Shown here: one piece after another, positions 16,943-25,069 of the stretch
Position numbering within the stretch: position 1 is the stretch's first letter
How the letters are laid out: each line of letters begins with the position of its first letter
Assembly: GCF_004297405.1 (NCBI RefSeq)
Contig: NZ_SCVC01000006.1
Location: 248,001 to 312,000, forward strand
Direction: 5' to 3'
Length of the DNA: 64,000 nucleotides
DNA from: Reyranella sp.
GTDB taxonomy: Bacteria > Pseudomonadota > Alphaproteobacteria > Reyranellales > Reyranellaceae
Program-made: the position numbers and the translations under genes
Notes under the pieces: generated by a model
Databases searched by the model: none
The model's input: the letters and a program-made list of their open reading frames with translations, nothing else
Told to the model about the DNA's origin: nothing

Positions 16943-18112
16943 ATGCAATCAAACACTTATCGTGCGTTGAAAGACCTTGAGAGCATTGTCACCAATGCGA
17001 TCCCGGAAGGCGTGGCGCTCGAATACAAGGCATCCGATATCGTCACTAAGAAGAGCATAGAGAAGCTCTGCAAGACAATAACGGCATTCGCCAATTCTGC
17101 GGGTGGACAATTCGTTGTCGGCGTGGACGCGACAAACGGAGTTCCTATGCGTTTGGATGGGGGAGTGCCGGGGCCATCACAGCGTGATTGGATTTATCAG
17201 ATTGTCAGTAGTCGAACTTCTCCACCTATCGAATCATTCGAGGTGTTTGAAGTGCCGAACGGAGGCAGCCGCTACTATGTGATCGATGTCTCCGCTAGTT
17301 CGCTTGCGCCTCATCAGTTCGACTACAAATACTACAAGCGGCGCGGTCCTCACAGTGAACCAATGGAGCACTATGAGATTGAAGACGTACGGAGCCGCCC
17401 GAAGGGTGGCCTTGCCCCGCTTCGCGTTGAGATCGGAACTGTTCAAGAAGTCATGCTCCTGCTGACGCTGAAAAATGATCATTCGGCGGAAGCGTTGGCG
17501 AACCTCAAGTTTTCGATCACTCACAATTTCAAAACTGAGACCAAAGGCCTTGAAACACTGACTACGCGAGGGCTGCGCAGTATCCGCCCCGGGGCGGAAC
17601 TTTCATTCTATCTGGGAATTGCAAATGACGTTCTGAGAACATCTGACGCCGAACTGACCGTCGTTGCTGAGTACGATTTCCTTGGGAAGAAAGTGAAGGA
17701 AACATTTCGGCTTTTCCTCGGGGATTTGAGGCACACAGCCATCGTCCGGCCACCTGAAGTGGAGGCGATGAAAAAGCTTGCGGAGAAGGTCGATGAACTT
17801 GTTCGCGAGACTAAACGCGCCCATCAGGAGTACGAGCACTTTCTTCAGAAGATGATTGATGGCACAGGCGTCAGGCTTTCCCATAGCACGGTGACCGCGC
17901 TCCAAGGCAAAGCCGCGTTGTTGGAGCCTGAAGACTTCGATTGGGTCGGCTATAGGGCCATCCTGGACATATCGTCAGACGATGCTCGAAAGCTACAGAG
18001 AATTTTTAATCAGCGTTTTGGTGGAAGTGGGGACGAGCGGGAGCGATATGAGAAGCTTCCGGCAGATTTGAGGGAGAGGTTTGAGAAAGTCTTTAAACTG
18101 CGTTTTGAGTAA
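16943..18112 (+). CDS. AlbA_2/Schlafen-type putative nucleotide-binding protein
   Basis: 389 aa from the ATG at 16943, with AGAGGGG before it; an in-frame ATG at 16913 has no such site. Residues 15-130 match the AlbA_2 (Schlafen AAA_4) domain PF04326: ALEYKASDIVTKKSIEKLCKTITAFANSAGG and FVVGVDATNG, then an IYQIVSSRTSPP segment. The C-terminal half is charged, with a helical stretch near residues 280-320. It is the first gene inside the left end of the element and has lower GC than the chromosome. AlbA_2 proteins occur in defence loci and on mobile elements, so an antiphage role is possible but unproven. Confidence 0.75.
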   Translation: MQSNTYRALKDLESIVTNAIPEGVALEYKASDIVTKKSIEKLCKTITAFANSAGGQFVVGVDATNGVPMRLDGGVPGPSQRDWIYQIVSSRTSPPIESFEVFEVPNGGSRYYVIDVSASSLAPHQFDYKYYKRRGPHSEPMEHYEIEDVRSRPKGGLAPLRVEIGTVQEVMLLLTLKNDHSAEALANLKFSITHNFKTETKGLETLTTRGLRSIRPGAELSFYLGIANDVLRTSDAELTVVAEYDFLGKKVKETFRLFLGDLRHTAIVRPPEVEAMKKLAEKVDELVRETKRAHQEYEHFLQKMIDGTGVRLSHSTVTALQGKAALLEPEDFDWVGYRAILDISSDDARKLQRIFNQRFGGSGDERERYEKLPADLRERFEKVFKLRFE

Positions 18113-18203
18113 GCAGTCTCAATCGGAGTGGCCGGACTTAACTCACATCATATCCTCTAGCCGTATGCTCGCACACGCGATAGGTTTTCCTTAGGGGAGA
18201 CCA

Positions 18204-18584
18204 ATGAAACCTAAGATTGTGTGGAGTCTTGCAGCAGTTTTACTTGTCGCCGGCTGCGGCCCATTTATACCCGTCACCAAACTAGATACGGTGCCTCCAG
18301 AGACGATGAAGGATGCCCTTAATGTCCGTGTCTACAGGGTCGGGGCCGACGCACCGAAAGTGGCGCAGTACCTTGGGCAGGTGGTAGGCAATAGCTGCAA
18401 AAACCTGATGACCGACCCGCCACCTACAACCAACGACGCGCTTCTTCGGTTGCGAGTGGATGCAGCTAAACGCGGGGCAAACTCCGTTATGGACGTTACT
18501 TGCGATACTGCAGGGACAGACACATGGGGTACCAACTGTTGGGCGTCAGTGTCATGCAAGGGTGTTGCTATTCGGGCTGAATAG
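18204..18584 (+). CDS. RcsF-like outer-membrane lipoprotein
   Basis: 126 aa. Lipobox LVAGC puts the lipidated cysteine at residue 18, and AGGGGAGA precedes the ATG. The C-terminal part resembles the RcsF domain: a CKN cysteine, then DPPPTTNDALLRLRVDAAKRGAN, VTCD, TNCW and SCKG, giving four cysteines that could form the two RcsF-type disulfides. In enterobacteria RcsF senses envelope stress for the Rcs phosphorelay, which is absent here as far as seen, so only the fold is suggested. It is cargo of the integrated element. Confidence 0.6.
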   Translation: MKPKIVWSLAAVLLVAGCGPFIPVTKLDTVPPETMKDALNVRVYRVGADAPKVAQYLGQVVGNSCKNLMTDPPPTTNDALLRLRVDAAKRGANSVMDVTCDTAGTDTWGTNCWASVSCKGVAIRAE

Positions 18585-18721
18585 CGAAGCACTGAGGACC
18601 TATGAGCGCCTTGAAGAAGCCTTCGGTCTTTCCCTGCTAGATGCCAGCCCGTGGCTCGCTGTGGCCCGCTTGGTGACTGTTGACAATCACCAAGCGGGCA
18701 CGGGGGACGTGCCCTCAAGCG

Positions 18722-19036
18722 TTAGCGTTTGGTTTGCGGGGGAGACACCGAGGCCTGCGAGAAGGGCGTTCGCCCGCTCGACCAAGGGGTGGGCTCGTCA
18801 CGGTCAACGATCGCTGCCGCCCGCCCTCGGGCTTCCTCGATGATCATGCGCTCTTCGCATTGGGTGAGTTGCACACGGCGATAGCGTCCGGTCTCCCGGT
18901 CACGCTGGACGAGCCCATGGGCCAACGTCGCGGCCGCCTCGGGCCGAATGAAGAACGAGCCACCACCAAACGGCATGTCGACGCCTTCAGGATGCAGACG
19001 CTCGCGCTCGGGCCCGGAATAGAAACGTACGCGCAC
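18722..19036 (-). CDS. Small phage-block protein, unknown function
   Basis: 104 aa, hydrophilic and Arg-rich (MRVRFYSGPERERLHPEGV). It begins 2 nt after the gp14-like frame, so it is the last gene of the minus-strand phage block and probably translated by coupling. No recognised domain. Position after gp14 would be that of gp15 in T7, but it is far too short to be that protein. Confidence 0.5.
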   Translation of the reverse strand: MRVRFYSGPERERLHPEGVDMPFGGGSFFIRPEAAATLAHGLVQRDRETGRYRRVQLTQCEERMIIEEARGRAAAIVDRDEPTPWSSGRTPFSQASVSPPQTKR

Positions 19037-19038
19037 GC

Positions 19039-19654
19039 TCAGCTCTTCTTGATGACGGTGCCGGTGGCGGGGTCGACCTTGTTGGCCTTGTCAAACCAAC
19101 CGGCCTTATCGCCAATCCTGAGTCCAGCGCCCGCAATGTCAGCACCAATCCCGGCCCACATCGCGGTCTCACTAGGAACCGGGGTGGCATTCACAGCCGC
19201 GTTGATGGAGGAGTTGATCCCCGCCTGCGCTCGCGTGCGTGCCTGCGCATTGTCGTCCGCGATCTGCTGCTGTTTCGTGAGGGTGTTGTAGTCGAGCTTG
19301 CCCCGAGCGAGCCCTTCGCGTGTCTCGAAGTCGCTGAGGATGTTCGCGAAGCTCACACCACCGACACCGGACTCACCGGCTGCGACCACTGCGGTGCCCT
19401 TGGCTTCCGCCATGGAGCGCACGATGTCGAAACTCTCGGCTGCCGCAGCGTCGCGCTCTTGGTTCACTCGGCCGCTGTTGGAGTTGTAGACCTCGGCGAG
19501 AGCGGTTGATTGACGGGATGGTCTCGTTGAACGCGGTGCCCATCGCAGAATCGCGGTTGGCTTGGGCGGTGGCTTGGTCGGACATCTTGCCGGCGATACT
19601 CAGGCCGGTGGAGAGAGCGGTTACTCCCGCACTAACGGGATCGATTCCACACAT
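19039..19654 (-). pseudogene. T7 gp14-like internal virion protein, split by a frameshift
   Basis: Two frames together give one gp14-like protein. The first begins MCGIDPVSAGVTALSTGLSIAGK and runs to about 19505; the second carries SFDIVRSMAEAKG, then ESGVGGVSFANILSDFETREG and a long Gln/Ala helical part to 19039. Aligning both requires one missing base near 19505, where AACCGCTCTCGCC would restore TALAEVYNSNSGRV. T7 gp14 is an ejected core protein that forms part of the channel across the outer membrane. The gene overlaps the gp13-like gene by 34 nt, keeping the T7 order. It could be a real mutation or a sequencing error. Confidence 0.7.
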
Positions 19655-20127
19655 GGGATACTTTTCTCGAAGGTGATGAATGGGAGGCCGCGATGTTCAA
19701 AGCGGCCGGTAATGGTGAAGCCGAGGAATCGGAGCCACTCGACATGAAGGTCGTTGCCTTCCCAAGCGGTATTCCAAAGCCGGTGATAGGACCTGCCCCA
19801 CGCGTCAACGTAGCGGCGAGCTTCCCGAGCGAGTGTGAAGCTGTAGCGCTCTAGGAGTGGCGTCCCGACCATCCAGACGGCGGCCGAGGTAGCGCCATGG
19901 TCAGGCGTGGAGCGCACGCCGCCAATCAGGATGGGCTGCTTGCTCTCGGCCGTCTCCGCGAAGAGCACCTTGCAGGGTGGCTCGGCCACGAACGACCGGG
20001 GAAGGATAGCCTCGGGGCATTCGCCCGTGATGGCCTCGACCTCCCGCCGGTCCTTCTCGCGAAGCAGTGGGGCAATCCGGTCGGCGTCCGCTGGGGTGGC
20101 CTCTCGGATGATGTAAGGGACAGTCAT
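19621..20127 (-). CDS. T7 gp13-like phage protein (GNAT-type fold)
   Basis: 168 aa from the ATG at 20127 (a GTG eight codons upstream is possible). Residues 20-150 resemble T7 gp13: an IGGV segment, an alternating Val/Trp strand, YVDAWGRSYHRLWNTAWEGN and HVEWLRFLGF, the last two matching the LWNYVWVGN and HIRFLKTIGA regions of gp13. The fold is acetyltransferase-like; in T7 it is needed for virion morphogenesis. It is followed, with a 34-nt overlap, by the gp14-like gene. Confidence 0.75.
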   Translation of the reverse strand: MTVPYIIREATPADADRIAPLLREKDRREVEAITGECPEAILPRSFVAEPPCKVLFAETAESKQPILIGGVRSTPDHGATSAAVWMVGTPLLERYSFTLAREARRYVDAWGRSYHRLWNTAWEGNDLHVEWLRFLGFTITGRFEHRGLPFITFEKSIPCVESIPLVRE

Positions 20128-20236
20128 TTTGGCTGCCGCGCTGATCGCCACTGTTGCGGTGCCCGCAGAAGAGCCCGCAAAGATAGGTAGCCGCCCCCAA
20201 CGAAGAGGGCGACCACGCAGGTGAAGATGTCCATTG

Positions 20237-21214
20237 TTAGTTCAGCTTGATGCGGCGCTGCCGAACGGCGGTAGCCCAGCTAGTTTCGATGCCGTCGTCA
20301 CCCGTCACGATGATTTCGTTATTCCCCTCGCGAAGCCGCTGACGGTCTGGGCCGGTGGCCCGGAGGAGCCGCGCACGGCCTTCTGGCGTGGCGTCGAGGT
20401 TCGCGATGTACTCGGTCACGAACTCCCCGTAATGCCGGGTGCTACCTTCGTTCAGATGCATGAGCGCAGCCTCGCGGAACGCGCTCGGGTTGCTGATGCG
20501 CCAGCTTTGGAGAGCTTCGGCGGCGAGTGCATAGGGAACGCCTGCAGCCTTTGCGCCGCCCTTGTATGCGTCCTCGCTGTAACCACGCTTCACAGTCTCG
20601 GCCATTTCGCGAACCTGATCGGGGTCGACGCCCTGACCAAGCCTCGACGCGATCTCTTCGGCGCTGGCCTCGCCAAGGTCGCCATCGTTCTCGATGATGT
20701 TCATGGCCGCGCCCATGGTCATCTCGACTGACGTATCAAGCACTTGCCTCATGATCGACTCGGCCGCGGGGTGCATAGGCTGCCGGTACTCAGCGTCGTC
20801 CTTCTGCTGCCGAGTCTTGTCGTTGTCGACCTGCTGGTCGGTGTTGTCGCCCTGCTGGTCGGCGTTGTCGCTCTGCCCTTGGGCCTGCTGCAGAGCGCCA
20901 GGACCCAGAAGACCATTCATGCGAGCCACTTCAACGGTTGTCTCCATGCCATTCGGTAGGAGGACAATGTCGGTGGGGCGAAGCTCGGCCGCGTCGGTGA
21001 TCTTGGAGCCACCCGGGGTGCGAGCCGTGAAGCCACCCAGATCAGGAGCCTCCACATAAGTACGAGTGTAGTTGTCTTCGCCTCGGCCGTGGCCGCGATA
21101 GCCACCCGAATACAAGCCTCCGATATGGACTTCGCCAGTGTCGGTGTTCTGTTCAGCGTCGTAAATGCTGCCGGTGTCGATGCCGAATTGGTGGCTAGAG
21201 TTGTCATTGGACAT
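20237..21214 (-). CDS. Acidic phage-block protein, unknown function
   Basis: 325 aa starting MSNDNSSHQFGIDTG. Features are a Gly/Tyr-rich N-terminal part (GGLYSGGYRGHGRGEDN), a Gln/Asp-rich low-complexity stretch at about 110-145, and a helical C-terminal half with MEMTMGAAMNIIENDGDL-type content. It is acidic overall. It sits just upstream of the gp13-like gene in the minus-strand block, where T7-like phages place capsid, scaffold and tail tube genes. Acidic low-complexity makes a scaffold-like role thinkable, but I do not recognise the family. Confidence 0.6.
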   Translation of the reverse strand: MSNDNSSHQFGIDTGSIYDAEQNTDTGEVHIGGLYSGGYRGHGRGEDNYTRTYVEAPDLGGFTARTPGGSKITDAAELRPTDIVLLPNGMETTVEVARMNGLLGPGALQQAQGQSDNADQQGDNTDQQVDNDKTRQQKDDAEYRQPMHPAAESIMRQVLDTSVEMTMGAAMNIIENDGDLGEASAEEIASRLGQGVDPDQVREMAETVKRGYSEDAYKGGAKAAGVPYALAAEALQSWRISNPSAFREAALMHLNEGSTRHYGEFVTEYIANLDATPEGRARLLRATGPDRQRLREGNNEIIVTGDDGIETSWATAVRQRRIKLN

Positions 21215-21267
21215 GGTGGTTGAGTTCTCTTGAGTGAGGTTGAGGGGCTGGTGATTGCTTGACGCTG

Positions 21268-21483
21268 CTAGTGCGGGCGCTCTGGCGACGCGGGTGGCAT
21301 GCGGTCGGATGGCAAGATGATCCGAAGGGGCGCGTCGCTAGGGAGTTGCCACGGGGGCTCGAGACGATCGCTCGGAAGGCCGAGAGGTTCGTCGCTGGGA
21401 AGTCGTGGAGGAGGAAGGTCCGACGGGAGCATCGGAGGAGTCGAGGGTGGTGGCGTATTGGCAAGGTAAGTCATGAGTTCCAT
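21268..21483 (-). CDS. Proline-rich 71-aa protein with five LPSD repeats
   Basis: Starts at an ATG 26 nt after the stop of the upstream gene in the block. The tetrapeptide LPSD occurs five times, separated by short Pro- and Leu-rich linkers of 4-7 residues. No signal peptide, lipobox or membrane segment is seen. The regular motif argues for coding, since other frames show no such pattern. Function unknown; a phage-encoded short linear-motif protein is one idea. Confidence 0.45.
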   Translation of the reverse strand: MELMTYLANTPPPSTPPMLPSDLPPPRLPSDEPLGLPSDRLEPPWQLPSDAPLRIILPSDRMPPASPERPH

Positions 21484-21508
21484 TGAAGGGTGGTGACGAC
21501 GGGTGCGC

Positions 21509-22249
21509 CTATTGCTGGTGCTGCTGTCGGATAGCGTCGGCTGCCTTGACGGCGAGAAGCCCTAGCGCGGAGTTCCATCGCTCGAAGGCAAAGGCACGGG
21601 TCCGCCAGAGGAGTCGTGTGCGGCCTCGTGAGGCCTGAGGCTCGACTTGGCATTTCGCCCAGGCCGGCCGGTTGAGGGGCTTCACGTAGAGGAGCAGGCG
21701 TGCCCGCTGATGTGCGGCATGGGTGTCAGATGCATAGCGAGGGCCGGGTTCGCCAGTGAAGCGATCGTCCGCCAGTTCACCAGAGACCCATCTTGCAAGC
21801 AGCTCGGTGGCCTCAATGCCGCTCCGGTGAACCCGGAGGAGTGCCGACCAGTAGTCGAGTAACGCAGGGTCATCGAAGCGGGTAGGCGACTCGGCAGCCT
21901 TGATCTCATTCGTGATCCACCGGACTGCTGCAGAGATGGCAGCATGATCGTCGACCAGATGCTGAGTGACGAACTTCTCGGCCTGCTGGAAGAAGGGCCG
22001 CCACATCCGAGGCCCGATGTTGAGGGCGACCGGATCGCCAGTCTCCCAGTAGCGGGCACCGTGCTCTCTGCAGTACCTGCCGACTCTGTGTCGTGACCGG
22101 AAGCAGTGGCGAGCTTCGCAACGATGCTTGGTGTTCGCGGCAATGGACGGGGCCATGCGACGGCTAGGGCGGGTGGCGCGAGGTGGTCTTAGGGCTCCCT
22201 TGCGGGCTTCACGGAGGAAGGCCGCCTGGGACTTACGTGGGTACTTCAT
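21509..22249 (-). CDS. Phage-block protein with a Cys/His cluster
   Basis: 246 aa from the ATG at 22249; an upstream frame to 22489 is Pro/Arg-rich and unlikely to belong. The N-terminus is basic (KYPRKSQAAFLREARKGALRPPRATR). A putative zinc site follows: HRCEARHCFRSRHRVGRYCREHGARYW. The rest is helical and Trp-rich. The arrangement suggests a nucleic-acid-binding protein, but I do not recognise a family. Confidence 0.6.
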   Translation of the reverse strand: MKYPRKSQAAFLREARKGALRPPRATRPSRRMAPSIAANTKHRCEARHCFRSRHRVGRYCREHGARYWETGDPVALNIGPRMWRPFFQQAEKFVTQHLVDDHAAISAAVRWITNEIKAAESPTRFDDPALLDYWSALLRVHRSGIEATELLARWVSGELADDRFTGEPGPRYASDTHAAHQRARLLLYVKPLNRPAWAKCQVEPQASRGRTRLLWRTRAFAFERWNSALGLLAVKAADAIRQQHQQ

Positions 22250-22445
22250 CGGGGTGGTTGTCTTCGTCGTCAGGAGCCATCGGGGTCGCAATCCCGTAAC
22301 GCCGACGCAATCGACCGGCCCACTTGGCATTCCAGGCAGGAGGGACGGGCGGCGGCAGAGGTGATTTCGGAGGAGGAGCGGTGGAGGTTTTAATGGAGGA
22401 GCCTTTCGATTCGATGAGGGCGGAGTTCGAATGAGGGGCGACCAC
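22233..22445 (-). CDS. Possible small Pro-rich phage-block protein
   Basis: 70 aa from a GTG at 22445 with GAGAGG just before it. The centre is PPPKSPLPPPVPPAW and the tail is acidic (APDDEDNHPDEVP). Its 3' end overlaps the start of the Cys/His-cluster gene by 17 nt, a common arrangement in this block. It may instead be an untranslated stretch. Confidence 0.35.
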   Translation of the reverse strand: MVAPHSNSALIESKGSSIKTSTAPPPKSPLPPPVPPAWNAKWAGRLRRRYGIATPMAPDDEDNHPDEVPT

Positions 22446-22769
22446 ACCCCTCTCGCGTCCCGCCGTCGATCGACCGCGAAGTTCTCCATGCCAAAGCTCC
22501 CGCAGGAACTGTGGTCCGGGCCTCAAGGCTCTTCGATGGTGACGGTAGGCAAGAGAGGTGTGGCCCCCCCTCGCCGAAGCGCGGGCACGTCGTTGTGTGA
22601 TCGCGCCAAGGGGCGACTGGGCGAGACTTGGTTAAAGGTCTCTGGCGTTTTTTCCTCGGGGGCTCCGGTCGTTGTCTTCTCGTGCCTACCCACAGGTAGA
22701 CATGAGGGGGCGCAGGGAACAGCCCTCGAAGTGGCGCTAGGTGAACCTAGGGGCCGTAGGTGGATCAAG

Positions 22770-24209
22770 CTATCGAAGCGTGAACTCCGATGCCTTCCTC
22801 ACGAACGTCTCGGCGTCGTCACACGACAGCCAAAGCTTCAGCAGCTCCCGCATGCGCTCCGATGGGATGAAGACGTGAACGTCCTTCGGGTCCTTGTCGT
22901 CGCGGATTGCGCTACGCCAGAGCCATTGAAGCATTTCACTCAAGGCATAGACGTTCTCGCAGATGTCGATGTCGAAGCTCTCGAAGAAGTTCTTGATCTC
23001 CGGTAGCGCGAAGCGGTTAGCAAGGTAGGCCACTGCAGTCTTGTGCCGGTACTCGTTACTGGCCTTGGCGTTGAGTGGAATCCACTGGGTGTGGTGCTTG
23101 TAGCCCTTGCCTGCCAGCTTGCTGCGGAATGGCTTGAAGGTCGTCCAAGCGATCTCTCGGGAGGTGCAGAAGCGATCGCGCACGAGTTGACGGAAGCGGT
23201 TTGTTGCCGCCGACCGCGCCCGCTTGGTGATCGTCTCTCCACCCTTCAGGAACCAGTTCTTGCTCATTGGGTTCGCACGAGTGCCACGAGGGCGACGACC
23301 AATGGCGTTGAGGGGACCTTCGTAGACCTTGAGGTGCTTCCTGATGCGTGCCTTTGCTTCACCCTCGGCCGCCCGCGACCACGGAGCCAAACCTTTGCCT
23401 TGGTTGACGACAGTCTGAAGGCTGAACTCGACGCCCTGAGATTGAAGGTAGGCCCTCATTGGTGACCCTGCGAAGAGGTACGTGAGGACGTGGACAGTCT
23501 GAAATGCTGCGAGAAAGGTAGTCGGAAAAGCCCACAACAGGAGGCTGCCTTTCTTACCTGGGACGAAGCCGGCCTCATCCATCGTCCAAGCGACCAAGTT
23601 TCCGCAGTCGCACAGGTTCTTTACCTGTTGATGTTTGCCGTCGTAGTCCGGCCACAGGTCGTGGTTCCAGCGAAGGCGATTGGTCGACTCCTCAATGGAG
23701 ACCATCTTCTGGTTGAACAACATTTGGACGTCATCTTCGTCGTACTTGAAGTAGTCGACACACGTCAGGACTTCGTCGATGACCAGATGGTAGGCTCGGT
23801 CTTGAAGCTTCTTAACCACGGCGGGAGTAAGCATCCTGAACAACTCATGAGTTGTCGCAATGCTCTCACCGGCCTCGACCAAACGCTCCAAGTCGAAGAA
23901 CTTTCGGCCATGTACTGGGACAGGGTCTCGGAAGCGGAGGTCGGGGCACTTCTCCTTAACCCGCTCTACCTCGTCTAGGAGAGGCGTGACGTAGAGGAAG
24001 CGCGGAGGGAGACCATCTTCGTCGGTCCTTCCCATCAACCTGTCCGCGAGGTGGTTCTCGTAAGCCTTGTTCATGTGGTTGATGATGAACGTCGTCTTAT
24101 AGCCACCGGGAATGGTGTCGATGACGACCATTTCGGGAAGGGCAGTGATGGTGGAGGGTTGTGTCGTCTCTGACCGGGTGCGGTCGGTTATCTGCAGGTC
24201 ATGTGCCAC
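22770..24209 (-). CDS. Phage-type P-loop ATPase, putative DNA helicase
   Basis: 479 aa from a GTG start at 24209. Near residue 30 stands VVIDTIPGGYKTTFI, a Walker A-like GGYKT loop. RFLYVTPLLDEVERV resembles the Ia helicase region, ATTHELFRML motif Ib and VIDEVLTCVD a DExx Walker B. This order fits a superfamily 2-like viral helicase or ATPase. The later half is basic and Trp-rich with no second recognised domain. In this element it is the most likely replication or packaging motor. It is not a typical large terminase: no RNase H-like nuclease motifs are seen. Confidence 0.6.
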   Translation of the reverse strand: MAHDLQITDRTRSETTQPSTITALPEMVVIDTIPGGYKTTFIINHMNKAYENHLADRLMGRTDEDGLPPRFLYVTPLLDEVERVKEKCPDLRFRDPVPVHGRKFFDLERLVEAGESIATTHELFRMLTPAVVKKLQDRAYHLVIDEVLTCVDYFKYDEDDVQMLFNQKMVSIEESTNRLRWNHDLWPDYDGKHQQVKNLCDCGNLVAWTMDEAGFVPGKKGSLLLWAFPTTFLAAFQTVHVLTYLFAGSPMRAYLQSQGVEFSLQTVVNQGKGLAPWSRAAEGEAKARIRKHLKVYEGPLNAIGRRPRGTRANPMSKNWFLKGGETITKRARSAATNRFRQLVRDRFCTSREIAWTTFKPFRSKLAGKGYKHHTQWIPLNAKASNEYRHKTAVAYLANRFALPEIKNFFESFDIDICENVYALSEMLQWLWRSAIRDDKDPKDVHVFIPSERMRELLKLWLSCDDAETFVRKASEFTLR

Positions 24210-24426
24210 GCGGCTTTAGTCCTAAATGGGGTTCCCCTTAGTGGTGATCGTGGTGCCGACCTGGGGAGGCGAACGGCACCAAGCGCCTGTTAACCCCTTG
24301 ATCCGACAAGAGGAAAATCAGCGAGCGAAAGAAGTACGTTGAGGTAGATAAGAGAAAGCTCTGGGGGCGTGGTCGACGCCCTGAGGCCCCCTCGTGCCCG
24401 CGACTATGGGCAGGCTGTGGGGACTG

Positions 24427-24726
24427 TTAGCCGTTGCTGTCGGAAGCTACGAAGGACGGCACCACGCGGAGCGGATCAGACGTGGCGGTCTCCTCGGTGC
24501 CTTCGATGGGATCATCGTCGAACGTCGGAAGTGGGCCGGTAAACCCCAGGCCGTTGCGTCGCCAGCTCTTCAGTATTTCAAAAGTAACTCCGTTGGCGTC
24601 GAGCCACTTGTTGGCCGCGGCAAGTGTTGCAGCGCTAGGTGTCTCGGCCCTTAAGGCTCGCTCAACTGCATCCGCCATCAAACCCCAGGTCCGCGCGAGC
24701 TGATCCTGCTTGTCTCGATCACGCAT
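24427..24726 (-). CDS. Small phage protein, terminase-small-subunit-like
   Basis: 99 aa. The pattern ARTWGLMADAVERALRAETPSAATLAAANKWLDANGV resembles the helix-turn-helix region of some phage small terminases, followed by an acidic tail. Its ATG overlaps the stop of the upstream gene (ATGCGTGA), giving translational coupling. A terminase role is a weak inference because no large terminase is seen nearby. Confidence 0.5.
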   Translation of the reverse strand: MRDRDKQDQLARTWGLMADAVERALRAETPSAATLAAANKWLDANGVTFEILKSWRRNGLGFTGPLPTFDDDPIEGTEETATSDPLRVVPSFVASDSNG

Positions 24727-25069
24727 GCTCGGCGCGGCGCTCCTCGCGCACCTTGATCAGCATGGCTCTCAGCCGAGTTGCCACGGCGGGATCGGCCAGC
24801 GAGGCCTTGCACTGGTCGAGGAGGAGGCTCAGGGCGAGCCGGTGGACGAGGGCATGGCTCACGCCTCGGCCGACGAGCATGGCGAGCGTCACGTTGATGA
24901 GCTTTAGTGCCGCGTTCTCAACGGAGGTTAGGCGGAGCTGCTGCCTATGGGTTTTTCCGGGTGGTCCGATGAGGGTCGATAGCCGATTGGGGCGGCGCTT
25001 CAGTTCTTCCAAGCCGGCCTCGATGGCAGCCCAGTCTACGTTGGGGGTGTCTTTGGTTTCGGTGTTCAT
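24719..25069 (-). CDS. Hypothetical protein, first gene of the phage block
   Basis: 116 aa from the ATG at 25069. It is Leu- and Arg-rich and helical (RQQLRLTSVENAALKLINVTLAMLVGRG). The longer frame upstream lacks a start with a good ribosome-binding site. It is coupled to the following small gene by an 8-nt overlap. It begins the minus-strand block, just downstream (in that direction) of the tandem repeat region. Family not recognised. Confidence 0.5.
   Translation of the reverse strand: MNTETKDTPNVDWAAIEAGLEELKRRPNRLSTLIGPPGKTHRQQLRLTSVENAALKLINVTLAMLVGRGVSHALVHRLALSLLLDQCKASLADPAVATRLRAMLIKVREERRAEHA

Noticed and set aside
22523..22768. 81-codon minus-strand frame upstream of the Cys/His-cluster gene
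   Set aside because: Low-complexity Pro/Arg/Ser composition with no start signal; the adjacent 70-aa frame at 22233-22445 is slightly better supported.
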